A DNA stretch of 64,000 nt from Temnopleurus reevesii (lineage: Eukaryota; Echinodermata; Echinoidea; Temnopleuroida; Temnopleuridae). Where the stretch lies: assembly GCA_036244855.1 (NCBI GenBank), contig BQKZ01001947.1, positions 1 to 64,000 of the forward strand, in the 5' to 3' direction. Below are positions 50,346 through 64,000 of this stretch, one piece after another. The position numbers were made by a program, and so were the translations under genes. The notes below the pieces were generated by a model, which saw nothing but the letters and a program-made list of their open reading frames with translations, ran no database searches and was not told the origin of the DNA. Numbering within the stretch: position 1 is the stretch's first letter; each line of letters opens with the position of its first letter.

Positions 50346-52561
50346 AAGTCGCTTTGTGGTGAAAAAATTGTTCATGAGAAATTGAGAAAGAACTCATTAC
50401 AGATTTGGATGAATGCCATGAAATATAAACTGATCTGGAAGCATTGGAAAACAAAAGTTACAAGGAAATAGAGCTAAATGCCACCTAAAATGTATACCTA
50501 CAGTACACTGCATGAGTAGACGCTCAACAGAAATTGGGATATTTAAAAAAGGAACAGCAAAAAAGGCATGCGATTGTTCGCAACAACATAAAAAAAAGTT
50601 GGACGTTAAAACCATATCCAGTGCTTGAAGCTTAAAAGAGTGTTGCCTGATCTTAAATATTGGGGCCCTCTTCTTCTTTCTTTCCTGTAATAAGGGGATG
50701 AAATGGTTTCGGAAGCAGAGGAACTAGGGGAGGTTTATTTGAAAGATTCTAACAAGGGCATTACATCTTGATGAGTGAATCGATGGGAAGTGATGCTCTA
50801 CACACAAGGTTGTACATATCTTGTCATTACTGTAATCCAGTCTTTCTAAATGATTTGAGAACTTTGGAATATAATTTTAGCTTCTATTTATTATGTATTT
50901 AGGTCAAATATTATGGTGACTTTGCACAATACATATATTCTGATTGATTAATAAAAGTTCCTTGACAGGACATTGCTGGTTTTGTTAATTTATGCACCCT
51001 ACATGTACACAAAAAATATTTAGAACGTTAAAAAGTTTAATAGAATAGCACACTCTCGTTTTTACAACAAATAACAATCAAAGATCGAAGGGAAATAATA
51101 GAAATTAAAATAATACTTCTTTTCCTTAATTTTTTTCCTTGCTCTATTTAACCTCCATTCTTTTGACAAAGATTGCTTTAAAAGGTCACTTGCAGAGAAT
51201 GAAAATATACTTGCTGACCTCAACTCTACAATAATATTATTCTGTACTTCTTGTAAAGGGACAAATATAATTCATGATTCATTTCTCACCATTGAAACAT
51301 ATGAAAGAGATAAAAAGAGAAGGCCGATGATGTCTATTCATGGCTACAGCTATGGATTACTTTCATGCTACAAGTAGGGCCTAAGATGTAAAAAGCTTTG
51401 AAATTCAAATAACATCTTCCATGGGGTGATAATTACAAGTTCAAATACCAAAATATATCGTGTATTTTCCACAATTACCATCCACATTTATTCAGATACC
51501 TTCAACTACTTTATCCAATACCAATCAATCGGCATTGGTTCGACAAAATTCACAAAATGAACAAATAGCTTAATCCAACCTATATTCTAGTATTGACCTT
51601 CTGCTATTCATACAATTCCTGTCTCATTCAGAACAGACCTACACAAGTATGAATTTTGCTATTGTTATTGCAAAGTACTATCCCCCCCCCCCCTTCCACA
51701 AAAATATGAGACTATGATACAATTCGCTCAAACAGACACAAACAAAAGGTGTATAGAGGAAGATCACACAAGAGAGCTGACAAGAATACTCCTCAGATAA
51801 TAGCAATGAACTTTTGAACCACATCAAAAACACTTCTCTAAAAATATGTCTCTCTCTCTGTGCCTCTATGCACTCCCATACTGTATTTGTCAGTACTATT
51901 ATTTTCTTTTTACCACAATTTCAAAGCAGGATATCTGAACCCGCCTGTAAAGATCTTTTCACTTCAAACAGAATTTGTTAATGTATTAGAGATCAATACA
52001 GGTGGATAAAAGGAACTCGATCTTCCATGGTTTACGATTTATAATATTCATCTGCTTTATATTCACATACAACTCTTTGAAGCTATAAAATAAAACACAG
52101 GTCTTCCAATTAATGCAAAAATATGGGGGTAATTTACATTCTAATTAATGAATAAATTCGCTTTTAAAAGATATAATATTCGACAAATCAATTCTAGAAA
52201 AATTAGCATAATTCATACTTTTCCCCTCGCTATTCTTGAGTTGTGATTATGGTTGTTATACTGTATTTGGCAGCTGCATGAGCTTGAACTTGATCTTATT
52301 TGATTAGTTAAGCATTCATCAAGCCTGCTATAGATTCCGTAAGGGGATTTCCGGAGTCTGGGGGTTCGCCACACAAGAAATGAAGCTGAGTGTAGAGTAG
52401 AGGACAGGTATGCTGAAAGATTGTTTTAACTCTGAATCTTACAGAATACATGTATATTGACAGGTAGATCAAACCAAATATTTGGTATGATTAAATCATA
52501 TTAAATAAAATAATATTTCTAATCATATTTGAATAAAGAATCTTAGATGCATATGAAAACT

Positions 52562-52832
52562 GCTGAATAAAACAAGTTGGTCTATAACACTCTATGTTCT
52601 TATCTGACAAGATATTAGCAGGCTAAAAATATATTTCTAGATTTGAGCAAAATGGAATCTATATTTACTATTATTATTATTTATTCAGCAAATTCAAAAC
52701 AAAACAATTACAGTTTACACATAGTGCACAGGAAAACTTTTGAATGAAACAAGTTGGTCTACTAGTAACAACCCTCTAGGTTATACCGTATCTGACAGAT
52801 ATAAGCAGGCCAAAAATAAATTTCTAGATATT
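52562..52832. repeat. Diverged direct repeat, two copies of about 90 bp
   Basis: Copy 1 is about 52562-52648 and copy 2 about 52741-52832, separated by about 90 bp. Shared words: tgaat(a/g)aaacaagttggtct, tatctgacaga or tatctgacaag, gcaggc(t/c)aaaaata and atttctagat. AT-rich, not coding. Confidence 0.75.
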
Positions 52833-55800
52833 TTTGTTGATATCGTGAGCTTCGTTCTAACAGTCAAAGGCTTGGCTAGGTGTGACCTACATTTGAACCA
52901 ATACTAATCGCAGCCATTTAACTCAACAAGAGAAATGGAAGAAAGATAGATGTCATCCTCATTAGCGTCTATGCCTTTGGTTCAGCCTGAAGCGAACGAC
53001 TTTGTAGTGACACTTTGCAGTAATTACCAGATGAGAAGTTGGTTTTAAGATGAACTAAAAATGACTTGTTTAATGTGTTTGGAGAAATAAGAGTGTTAAC
53101 ATGAACCCATTTTGAACTTGAATATTATAAATAGTTATGGGAATGACAGGAAATTAAAGGTTTGCAAATTTGAAGATAACGTGTAGGTGAAACTAAAAAC
53201 CACATGAAATTTATCAATGATGATGGGAGAACATGACATGACATAGTGATGGCAGAGAAAGATAAATTTAGGCTTCACCATGCCTTTCATAATAATCTTT
53301 CACATGATGTATCTCAGCAGCAATCACATATCAATACCATATAGATTTTATGAACTATCCATGTCTGCCCAAACTTACAATGATTTGCAGAGAGGATGGG
53401 TTAAAATGCAAAAAAAAAGTGATTTAAATATCATTTTTTGAACAAATCATAGTTTTAATCAAAACTGACAGTCAACATTCTTAGAATGTGTGCTTTTTCT
53501 CATAAATATTCTATTCCAAAGCTTATACACCATAATTCCAAAACTGGAATTTGATTTGGAATCTCAGCCTGCATCTTTATACACCATGAGTTGGGGGAGG
53601 ATGTGGTGAATGATTATATCTATTGAAAAGAAAGAAATTCAAAAGAAGGATTGACTCTGTTATATAACAAGAGTGAAGGGGTGCATTGTGTGAATTCAGT
53701 GGTGAAATCTCTGCTAAAGCACGAAAGAAAAGGATTTGGTTTGGTGTACATTTGCAAGCGTAAAACTTGTAGTGCATGAAATGTTGAGGATATACAGGAA
53801 AGTTCTGAATTACTGCATACACTAAATTTGAGGGGGGGGGGTGGGTTTTATTTTCAAGAATTTCGTGGTCTTGGCCTTGCAAAAATGTCCACGCTGTATG
53901 ACGCACTGTTAAAAAAAATGTGAAAATAACAACGCAACAATGGAGTGAACCAGTTCAAAATCAAGGAAATATCTGAACATAATATTGGCTTGTACGCTTG
54001 GGTTTCTGAGAAGCAGCGATTAGACAAAGATAGGTACAACCAAACACAATAGGGATGAGAAGAAGAATAATAATATGGATAAAGAGAGATGATGTACTAA
54101 ATAAAATTATATATGAATTACAATATTGAGAATATATCACAATGTGGTGAACAAAAGGCATGTTTAAAATTTTACCCCAAAAGAACAGGTTTGAGAGAGG
54201 GGGTGGGGAAGAGGGGAGAAAGAGAGAAAATAGGGAGAGACTGTATTATTGTAATAGCTTTTTTTTTCAAACTACACCACTACAAACCAAACAAAAGTAT
54301 AGCTAGCCTTGAAAGCCGATGTTTATTTTTACATCTAAGCACACATTTATAACAGCTAACACCCAGGTAAATAGGATGCTTGTAATAGTGCAAACATTTG
54401 TGGGGTTGTATATGAAAATAAATGATTTATCAAAACCAAAAAACAGGTATATCCTTCTGGAAGGCCTCGGAAAGTATATCAAATCTAAATCTTCATATGG
54501 AATTTTAATATTCAGGCGACAGGAGAGGAACTAATCTTTATACTTTAATAGTCATGAATAGAGTAACGACTGGGGAAATCGTAGGAGACAGAAGTGGAAA
54601 TAAAATGAAAACGAAATAGGGGTATAACTAATGACCACTTGAAGCAGAGTTCTGCATCAAATCAATTTTCAGCAAGAGGAAATTACACCAACCCATTCTT
54701 TTGTCCAGAGGAAATAGCTCAAAAAGCGATGAAAAGTCCCTCCCCCTGGACAGAAACACAACAAAAATAGAAGTAAAAAGAGATCTGGAGTGTTTTGAGC
54801 TGCGTGCTTTGTTATGGATGAAGCACAAAAGATGCTAGAATGCGGACCTATTATTCTGGTCCCCATCACTGCGCTTTGCTCACAGATTTCAGCCAACTTT
54901 CCCTATTCTTTGGTGAATACAACGAACTGCTTGTAAACTCTCGCTTGTCAAATGCAGCCAAAATAGAGCAATTTGAAGATAATCTGGTTCTTACGTCACT
55001 CAGTAACTAGGGATGTAACTAAGGTCTATGAATGGAGACTCGGGATCGTTTACAGAGCACATATTGCCATTCGTACGAAGTTTACTCCGATTCCTATTTC
55101 ATTTTACAACACACCAAAGTACAGATTATTTCAAACTTATGCAATCCCAGTCGGTAAGCTGATAAAATGATTGATATCTCATATTCACCAAAACAGTACG
55201 AAGGATTTAAAAGGGAGCATTTTTTTCACATGACAAGTTTGGCCATCTATAGTGTCCGCAAATATCCAAAATGGACTGAACTAAAGAATTTCCAACGTGA
55301 CACAACATGGATGTCAAATATCAAATCACAATGATGGATTACTGAATAGACTAGCAAATCTTGTGCATTGATATACATTTCAAGATCAAAAGGTATACAG
55401 ACAAACAAAACCAAAATCTGTACTCAATTTTATTCCTTCCAAATAATGAAACTAATTGGTTTTCATTCTGTAATATAAGAACAAGACAAATATATCTGGC
55501 TGTCCAGGAAGATGAAATACATTCCTTCTTTTAGGTATTGCGTGGACTAAATTGCTACGATTGAAAATAGAAACAAAATATGGGAGGCATAAATATATAA
55601 CAGCTCCTCTTGAATCCCTGTAGAAGGGACATAATTTGCGAGCATCTTGAAATTGCCTGGAGACTTCCAGATCTCCACAAATAAAGTTGGCGAGAGATGA
55701 AACCTCAACTCGGTCAAAAATGGGTAGACATGGCAACCAAATTGGGTTAGATTTTAACATTTATGAAGGGAATGTCACTTCAACACAATTCATGTACCTT

Positions 55801-56953
55801 GCAGGCTGAAATGACTCACTAAACTTAAAATTTGGTGCCTCCCCTCTCTCCTCCCACATTTCTCTTTTAAATTTCTATCAAGTCCACATATCACGAAAGT
55901 GACAAATGTTGCTACAGGATCATTTGATGCTATGCAATATGAATATGATATTGCATTTTATCTTTAAAATCAAACCACACATGATCTTCTTTCTTTCCTT
56001 TTTTTTGAGGGGAGGGTATTCCAAATATCCAAAATATGATAAAGAAATGGGACAAAGCCACTTGATTTTTTCAACTTTTGCTTTTTTCAATTGGTTCATT
56101 GAAATAGAAATAGAATCTTAACAATGACAGATTTATTAGACATTCATGAATTCATTTCACCAGCAGAAAGGAGACCTAATGTATTTCAAGTACTTATAAC
56201 TTACATTCATAAGAAACCTTCCATGTTCCGACTACATACAAAGCAAAAGTTGGGTGCTGAAAAGGAGCCAACATCATATTTCCCCAAATCACTTCGACAC
56301 TCAACAAACGACAATATGTGGGATAAAAGTCTCTTATTTTCTTCAATGCAATTCAAGTTTTTACTGGTTTTGTCTGAATAGGAGCCATGTTTGCAAGTAA
56401 GCTCACAGCGAGGTGACTTTGGGCCCTCATTCTGCCCCTCTTTGTACCTCTGTAGACTCAACTTTGCACCCCTGGTCATTTCATGGGGTCATTCTTGCAT
56501 TTGACACGTTATCCTGCCGCTCTTTCTTCAAGCAGAATCGTTCTCCAAATCTACAAACTTGGCAACGATAACCGCCTACGTTTTGTCTCCATAACAATTT
56601 GTGTATGTTCTTGCAACTCACAAGACATATTTTTATGAACACTGAACTCTTGAACTGATGCCATGCAATAAAGAATACTTCAAGCAGATTTGAGACGCAC
56701 GCTTCCAAGAAAATATAATTTCATCTTCGTCATAAGGTGAACCGATTCACTTGGTACACCATCTACATGTAATATCTTCCAAAAATCTTTGTAGCAATAA
56801 CAAGCTCCCAATAGTACAAGTTCTGTAGGCTACAGCTGTACATCAATTTTATAGGCTGACTATTTGGCATAAAATGTTAGATGGGAAATGTGAGGAATAC
56901 TCTTGCAATTGCATGAACTCTACAATTTTTGATAACCAATAAGTGATGAAGAC

Positions 56954-57090
56954 ATGGTGCAAGTCAAAATATGTTGCTACCTGGTAAAATATCAATATTC
57001 AGAATAGATATGGTCCAGTGATCCTACTGTGATTTCATTGTCCTATGCTGCATAATAACAAGTTAGCAAAATATTTTGACTTGCACTGTA
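56954..57090. mobile_element. MITE-like element, family F, copy 2
   Basis: Left: GGTGCAAGTCAAAATATGTT then GCTA. The right end, reverse complemented, is CAGTGCAAGTCAAAATATTT then TGCTAAC. Its ends match those of the 39317-39450 element, and the lengths (about 135 bp) agree, so these are two copies of one family. Confidence 0.7.
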
Positions 57091-60000
57091 TGTACATCAA
57101 GGAATGAATTCCCTTATTATTTTGTATATTTAAATGAATCACTATTTCCCTTATAATATTAAGTAGAATAGCCACAGGATTATCACTCTGTAATTTATCA
57201 TCAATAATTAATTTCTGCATATTCTTTCCTGGCTCTTAGTATACAGGAAGGTAAATAACTTAAAAAGTTGTATGCTACATGTATATACTTAATTTTAACT
57301 TTAAAAGGGGTTACAATAGAATGCACTGATAAATTGTAATACTTTTTCACAATTTTCCCTTATTTCAGAAAGGAAATCAGATCAACCTCAGTGAAAGAAA
57401 ACAGACAAACAAACAGAGAATACCCAAGCTTCTACCAATATTGACTGGTCTAGAACAGGTGTATGTACTATTGCACCTGTTCCACCTGTTCAAAATGCAT
57501 CCAATCATGTATAAGACAGAATGAACTTCGCTACCATGGAAACAAGAAAACTTAAACAAAAGATGAAATATTTGGGACTACAACAAAGCAAATCTAAACA
57601 GAGTTATTCGTAAAGAAAACTGGAAGACATGTAGACTGAACCAATAATATCATGATTGACATGATTGTAATGGTAATAATTTGCATTTTTAAGGTGACTT
57701 GCATCACCTCAGACCAGAAATTCCAACTAGTGTGAAATATAATATATCAGGACTTAGAGTGTGAAAAATACAAAAACTGAACCAAATGTTTTCTCATGAA
57801 AGAAAGCATTTTACAGTCATTTCAGTTCACCCAAGAGTAATCACTAATTCACATACATGTAATATTCCATAATGGTTTAGTAACTTGACAAGACCATTTT
57901 TTCGAAAACACACACACACAAAGAAAATTCGGCATAAATGTATTTGCTACAAAACTCTATTTCTTATGACTTTACATTATGTAGGTCAGGTGATATTTCA
58001 ATGAGGCATATTTTCAACAACATTCCAAAATTGAATTCCAGGATTTTTCTTGAGCTTCACAAAATGTTCGTCCCTAGGTAATATCATAGTGACACAGAGA
58101 TTTATCACTCCACATAAAAATTCATTCAATAATACACAAAAACATGGATGAAATGACATTTTAGGAAATTGAATCCGCGGACGTTTCTACAAAGCGCAAT
58201 TATCGTTTATTGATAACAGATGGAACATACGGTAAATAACAAGCCTGAAAGTGGCTCGACTCATCCTACTTTGCTGGAAAAGCGTTGTTTCATAGTAAAC
58301 AGTTGTCAATATCCATCCTCGCCTAAATGCATCAAAACCTGATCCTCAATTTTCAAGACTTGGTAATACATGTAAAAAGCAAAGATGCACAGTAGTTGGA
58401 TGACATCAAAGATAACATTTTGTTTTTATCGCGACACAAAGGTTGTCAATGTGTTGTCTTAACTTTGGAAAAAATCATCTTCATGACAGGAACACATTCT
58501 GAATATGGCAGCTAGTCATAAGTAACATGAGAAATTTACCCAAAAAATGAGATACACATTTTAAACAATTTCTTACACTATTCTAAATATTTATTGAATG
58601 TGAACTTCATAAGAACATTGCGTCAAAAGTTTCTTACATTTGTCTAACTGATCTGTAAATGACTACATTGTTGTAGCAAACAAGCCTCAGGCTCATACAT
58701 TTACATGTAGGCCTACACTTTTTGATATAGGAATTATGATACTACAGAGCAACACAGTATTCCATAGATCCAACAACTTTGATAAGGCAACATAATAAAA
58801 AAGTGAATTAAAAAAAAGTGAATTTAAAAAAAGCATTGCTTACAATCATATAATATGTGGAGCAATGCGCAACAGCACTTGTCAGGCATTTGGCAACCTT
58901 CCGTGAAGTCACTTGGGTCAGTTTAAATGTATGGATGAGGCTTTGGCAAAAAAATATTTGATGATATAGAGTAATGCAAAAATATGACAAATTGTTGATG
59001 AAAATCTAATACATGTTATACTGTACTTCATTCTTTTCCTTTCAATATATTTTTTTATTGACATTCCATTACTGTGCACTTCCGATCCATTACTTCACAT
59101 AACGCTTTCCAAAGAAATTTAATTCCATGAAAATACTTTATGCCTCCTACATTATCCATGTAATTCAAACCTGAACATCAATGAAAATGAAAGCATGACA
59201 TTCTGAAGAGGTTATTTAAACTTATAACTCATCCTGATTTATTACATCACGCCACTGTCAGAAATTCTAGCTATTTTTTTATGGCAAAAATACAATTACA
59301 AAAATATGCCTGCTTGTTCATGCAGAAAAAGTTGTAAAACCTTGTAACAAAGCCCCTTGAACTAGACCTACGATTCGAACTGCAACTCAACCAAAGAAAT
59401 TATTTTCCTCTTTAAAATTAACTCTACAAAAGCCTGTCATGGTTTGTGAATTGATATTGTGATAAAGGCTCCATCAATGAAGAAACTTTTATTAAAGAAA
59501 TCAATAAATTGGATTGTCAGCAGTAATAGGAAAGCAATAAACACTATGAAAGCAAGACAGGCCAGGATGTAAATATATTGTAAATGAAAAATAGTGGGTT
59601 ACATATCTTCAATATATACTTCTGAAGAGTTTGCAAGTGAAGTGTTGTTTTTGTTGTTGCTGTTGTTATCATAATTTCATTTTCAGGTTTCGTAAAATTC
59701 AACAAGCTACTTAGGGCGAATACTCTGTATTGTTGCTTTATATTGGTACTTTTATGAAATTTTGAGTTAATTCTTTCATTTAAAGATGTATAACCAAAAA
59801 TCAGTGTAACTTTATAAATCACAATTCCCTTCCACAATTCATCATTTCTTGGTTTCATGCATTTCCATGTGGAATATTGCCAAAAAGTCAATTGAACCAT
59901 TCGAAAAGACAAGACCCTTTTCAGAGAAATGATGGGGGAAGGATTACACACAATTATCAACAAAGCACCGTCCATTATTGATTTTGGTGTAGCTACTGTT

Positions 60001-60264
60001 TTTCTCTTCTCAATCACCTACCAAATACAAAAGCGTTCTGCTTCATATGTTTCAGAAGGGAGGTTTTGAGAAAACTGTATCCGCTTTTCCTCATGCATGG
60101 AGTCATGAGTAACATTCGTTTCAAAGGTGAATCACATGGAGAACTGAGGGCACTCTAAAAGCATTTTCTTGGATGAAAAAAAAATATTGAACTTCAACTT
60201 TAAGCAAACCAACTTTGTTGAAAAAGGGGGGAACATGGCAAACAAGACACACAAAAGTGCAGAA

Positions 60265-60375
60265 AAAATGAAAATGGAGAGGGAAGGCTTGAGAGAAAGA
60301 AGGTGGGAAAAGAAATGGGAAAAAAGAAAGATGGTGGGAAAAGAAATGGGGAAAGACAAAGGGAGGGAAGGATAG
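60265..60375. repeat. Purine-rich tract with imperfect repeats
   Basis: Almost only A and G, with the word 'ggtgggaaaagaaatggg' occurring twice (about 60302 and 60334). Overlapping Phe/Ser-rich and Lys/Glu-rich frames across it are low-complexity by-products. Confidence 0.8.
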
Positions 60376-63300
60376 ATATTGAAGAGGGGTAAGTAGAGAA
60401 GGCAAATAGTGAACATGCCATGAACTTTGTACCTGTATATCAACCCCAAACTGTATCTGATAATCAAAATAAAAAAATTCTTATAAACCAGTAGTATGGT
60501 TTGAAAGAGGTTCATCATATTATTCTGCCAACATTGTTGAATTACAGTACACTTCAAACAAAAGAAATGAAGGCTACCAGCACTAAATCCTAAAGAAGAT
60601 CCCTTGATATTTTATTAACTTACATTGTTATCTCTAGCAGCAACTGTTATTGTCCTTGCATCCAATAAAGAAAGCAACAAAAACTTGCACTATCAAACCT
60701 CAAGTGCATTTGCACAGACATATGAACATCAAATTTAAAATATCTATGCATGATTCCTAGATCTTATGTAATGATATTCAGGGTATAATTTTACATTTCA
60801 CATTTGATGAGCAGTTTAAGGAAATATTTTCAATACTTAACTGTAAATTTTTATGTGAAAAAGTAGCTTAACACAAAACAGTTTTGTGTAGCAATCATGC
60901 TGAAATGCACAGCAAATTGTGAAGCAATACCAGGAAAATTATTCCCTGATATTTTTTCAAAGTTTGAATTAGCTTAAGTGGGATTTAAAATCAATGTTTA
61001 TTCATGATTCATTAATATTTGGTTGTGTCAGAGCCCAAAGTAGAAGGGGTTATGATAATAATGTTGGGGAGGTTACCAAAAATGACCATGAAATACTATA
61101 CTATTGCAACACTAGAACTGGACAATCTGATGACCTAATGAACTTGCTATATACTGGCTGAAAAAAATGGATGGGTCAGACCACTCGTAGCAATGCAATT
61201 ATTTGTCAACACATGTCAAACTTTACACAAACCAGTTAAAGAAAATTCAAATACAGTTCATTTTATTTGAGCGGGTTTGTTTGCAAAGAAAGATACTTTG
61301 AACCTTTACTACTTCGCAAAGTGTAAATAAAGAAATTGCAGTCGGACGCTGTAAAATACTGCTGTGCAATTCAAGCTTTGCAATACTTATGGTATGACCT
61401 TGTTCCATTAACCCGTCAGCACTCTTGCCCTTCAAATTTACTAAAACCCCTTTACAATTGTAGTCTTGTTTACAAACAAATCAGTGGATAAAAAAACAGG
61501 GTCATATATGGTGGAATTAATAAAATATGAAAATTATTCCATCATCTGGTATGGTCATGGACAAAGAGATTTCCTAAATCTTTGGATCGGTCACCTAAAC
61601 AAAATAGATATCTGTGACAAAAATGCGGAACTTCTATACATACTCCTGGGAAGTTAGCTGTCAATGGCATTTCCTGTCTGGACAAACAGAATTAGACACA
61701 CAGTGACAACTTTTAGAAAGTGACATAATACTGCATATGTATTGAATTCTCAAAGTCAAGGATAAATGGCATATTAGCTTTATTTTGGATTATTTCAAAG
61801 AATTGGGGAACAAAATTACTACTCTATAAATAGTACGCCAGTTTAAATGCAGCAAATTTCTAAAAGTCAAGGCTTTGATATTAGACCTTTGTTGATCTCG
61901 GGTGAAACAGATTTACCTCTGAACACACATAACAGACACTTATTAAAAAAAAACCCTCAAATTATCAAATTCCTGAGGTCAGGGATATGAATTTACGCCT
62001 CTAAAAAGCCTGTACATAATGGTTTTAATTGTCAAATTTAAGGATATCATCTATACTTGGCTGAATTACTGTAGATATGACAAAATGATCGAAGTTTAGG
62101 AAGGAAAGTGGTCTAAAAAGGAAAGTGATCTAAAATCCATTGCTCATTGTATAACAATTCGGCCATGTTTGGCACAATCTATCACTGCATAAGAACTGGG
62201 TGATTTGTATTTTAACACTGTCAGAAAATAAGCACATACATACTAGTTTAATAGAGTCCTGAATTTAGGCTAATGGGAAATCAAATGAGCCCCATAAATG
62301 ATCAAAAATTACATTTACTATACAGGTCAGCATTGATTATGGATACCTGAATATAAATACTGATATGAAATTACATAAATTGACACTAATAAGGTCAGAA
62401 TACATTACTTACAATGTGAAGTCCTAAATCTAATTTGCTTGCGAGTTCCTCTCACAAAATGACATACTGATGATCTAATCGCAATTGAGTATTAGTGTAA
62501 ATTATCCACTCAAAAATCTAAATTCTAGATCCGTAAATAAATGTGGGATTCCGCTGTCTAAAAAACGTATTACGCTGTATATTCTATGAACACAATGTTT
62601 ATCTACATGTAATAAAAACATTTTGGCAGGAAGTAGAATCCTCTTGAAAAATGATTATTAAATGAGGCTGAAACTATTCTACAAAATTTTGATCACAATA
62701 GCGACTAAATAATAGACTTGGAACCTGTCCTATCCCTCCCTTTAAATATTCTGATTCTATCTTGCTCGCTTCAACTACTATCTATTTTTTCATACATATT
62801 CTTGATAAGAAAATGAACAAATATATAGCCTACTTTTTAAAGATATCCACAAAGTAATCACTTAGGATTTTATCTGACTATCTCAACATCCTCTTTTTAA
62901 ATAAATAGGCAAGCAGACCCCATGGATTAAGGAATCTGATCATATTTCTTCAATTTCATTTCATCAATTTACAAAATTTAACTCTGCCTTTAAAATCTGA
63001 AGGTCTGGCTTGGGCCTAGCCTTCCTATGTGTCAGAGTGAATCCGTGAAATGCATCATTAAATCCCCACAAGGATCTTTCTCTTCAAGAAGAAGCTTAGG
63101 AAAGAAGTATCATCAGCCGAGAGATTAGAATCCCTAGATTCAGAGCGAATGAGTGACTGAGGAGGAGGAGAAAATTAACATGGGGTAGGTTGCGACAAGG
63201 ATTACCAGACGGGGGGGGGATGTTGAGAGGGGCTAGGTCTATATTTTGAGGGGGTGCACACTGTGTTTGAAAGGGGAGGTGGAGAATTTTGAAGGGTGAA

Positions 63301-64000
63301 GTATGCAATATGGTAAGCCATCATGATCGCAGTACTTCCAATCTGTGAGCGTGACAGACATCAACGAATCCCATCAAGCCCCAAATATTGTATCAATTTT
63401 ATATTTCCTAAATATCGTAATTAACCAAAACCTTCCATTTACTGCTATATATACATGTACAACAAACACAAAGTTAGTTATTTGTACCCCAATGTGCTAA
63501 TCACATGTCACGCTAATATTATATCCTTGTAATAAATATCAATCAATGACACAGGGGCCTATAACCTTTCCAGTCATGGAAACTTGAGTAAATAGGAACA
63601 CACTTAACAATCAAAAGAGACAAAACTGCAGGACCTTCTTTTTAAACTATTTATGGAGTTTATTAATTTTAAAAAATCCTCTATTACCATTCAATGCCAA
63701 AATTAGTGGAAAATGTTAATTTTGAACTCATAATAGAATTGAAAGTTCCTAGTCAGGTGAAAGAGTTGAACGGTAAATATGGATTCAAAATGATATTTTT
63801 ATCATTCCGCATATATTTGAGATATTAAGAATGATACTGTATTTTCTGAAAAAAAAACTGATAAAATAGTATCCAAATTTAAATTGTCACATCCTCTTTC
63901 ATTTTTCAGCATTCTTTTTTTACTTACTAATGTATCAATAATCACCCCATGGTACATCCCTGCTATATGCACATTTCCTTTTTGTGAAACAAATATTGAC

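Larger units (their letters stand above)
47391..64000. other. 16.6 kb with no supported exon, probably 5' intron
   Basis: AT-rich sequence upstream of the first recognised PH1 exon, presumably a long intron of the same gene or the intron plus upstream region. I looked for the expected PH1 first strand (GGWL-type) and for the conserved N-terminal Cys-rich KCQNCFK-type exon on the minus strand and found neither. The region holds a GC-rich island (50090-50345), a diverged duplication (52562-52832), a family F element (56954-57090) and a purine tract (60265-60375). Short open frames on both strands have no family motif. Confidence 0.6.

Noticed and set aside
60121..60557. Overlapping 94- and 141-codon minus-strand frames and a Lys/Glu-rich plus-strand frame
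   Set aside because: All arise from a purine tract with short repeats; composition explains them.

Overview
The window is eukaryotic nuclear DNA: AT-rich, intron-dominated, with GT/AG splice sites, many short inverted-repeat elements and several local tandem duplications. I see no operons, bacterial signals, tRNA, rRNA or CRISPR. The gene content, long introns, repeat style and frequent TACATGTA-type palindromes fit a marine invertebrate, most likely an echinoderm such as a sea urchin. That assignment is inference, because no marker sequence fixes the species.

One gene explains almost all the coding sequence. It lies on the minus strand, and I recognise it as an orthologue of MPRIP (myosin phosphatase Rho-interacting protein, p116RIP; outspread in insects). 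Fourteen exons were placed by reading splice sites and joining phases, in transcription order from high to low coordinates. PH domain 1 is in 47325-47390, 44615-44766 and 40672-40765. Disordered Ser/Arg-rich linkers are in 27198-28223 and 26581-26670. PH domain 2 is in 24136-24189, 19683-19757, 18637 up to the assembly gap, and the start of 16281-16955. A further linker is 12641-12793. A 4,848-nt exon (6296-11143) encodes most of the coiled coil. The C-terminal coiled-coil exons are 1837-1987, 1067-1172 and 96-369. The start codon, the N-terminal part before PH1, and the stop codon are not in the window or were not recognised. The 16.6 kb from 47.4 to 64 kb hold no exon I can support.

By homology the protein is a scaffold that links RhoA and myosin phosphatase to actin filaments. 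The PH domains and linkers form the N-terminal half and the coiled coil the C-terminal half. Eight consecutive exons run from 28223 down to 6296. Seven are seen to be phase 0 at both ends; the eighth, at the gap, is phase 0 at its visible end. Exon skipping there would keep the frame.

Points that stand out: (1) the last part of the middle PH1 exon, with its splice donor, is repeated about every 170 bp downstream of the real exon, and the fifth copy is cut by a 135-bp inverted-repeat element; (2) the last visible exon has a duplicated 5' part and acceptor 162 nt upstream, giving a possible in-frame 54-residue extension; (3) there are two candidate internal first exons, one encoding a hydrophobic membrane-type N-terminus (14421-14738) and one a short MAAAKT leader placed just before PH2 (25829-25846); (4) the introns hold a collection of MITE-like families. 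A 696-base run of N (18692-19387) hides part of PH2. No new multi-gene system was found.
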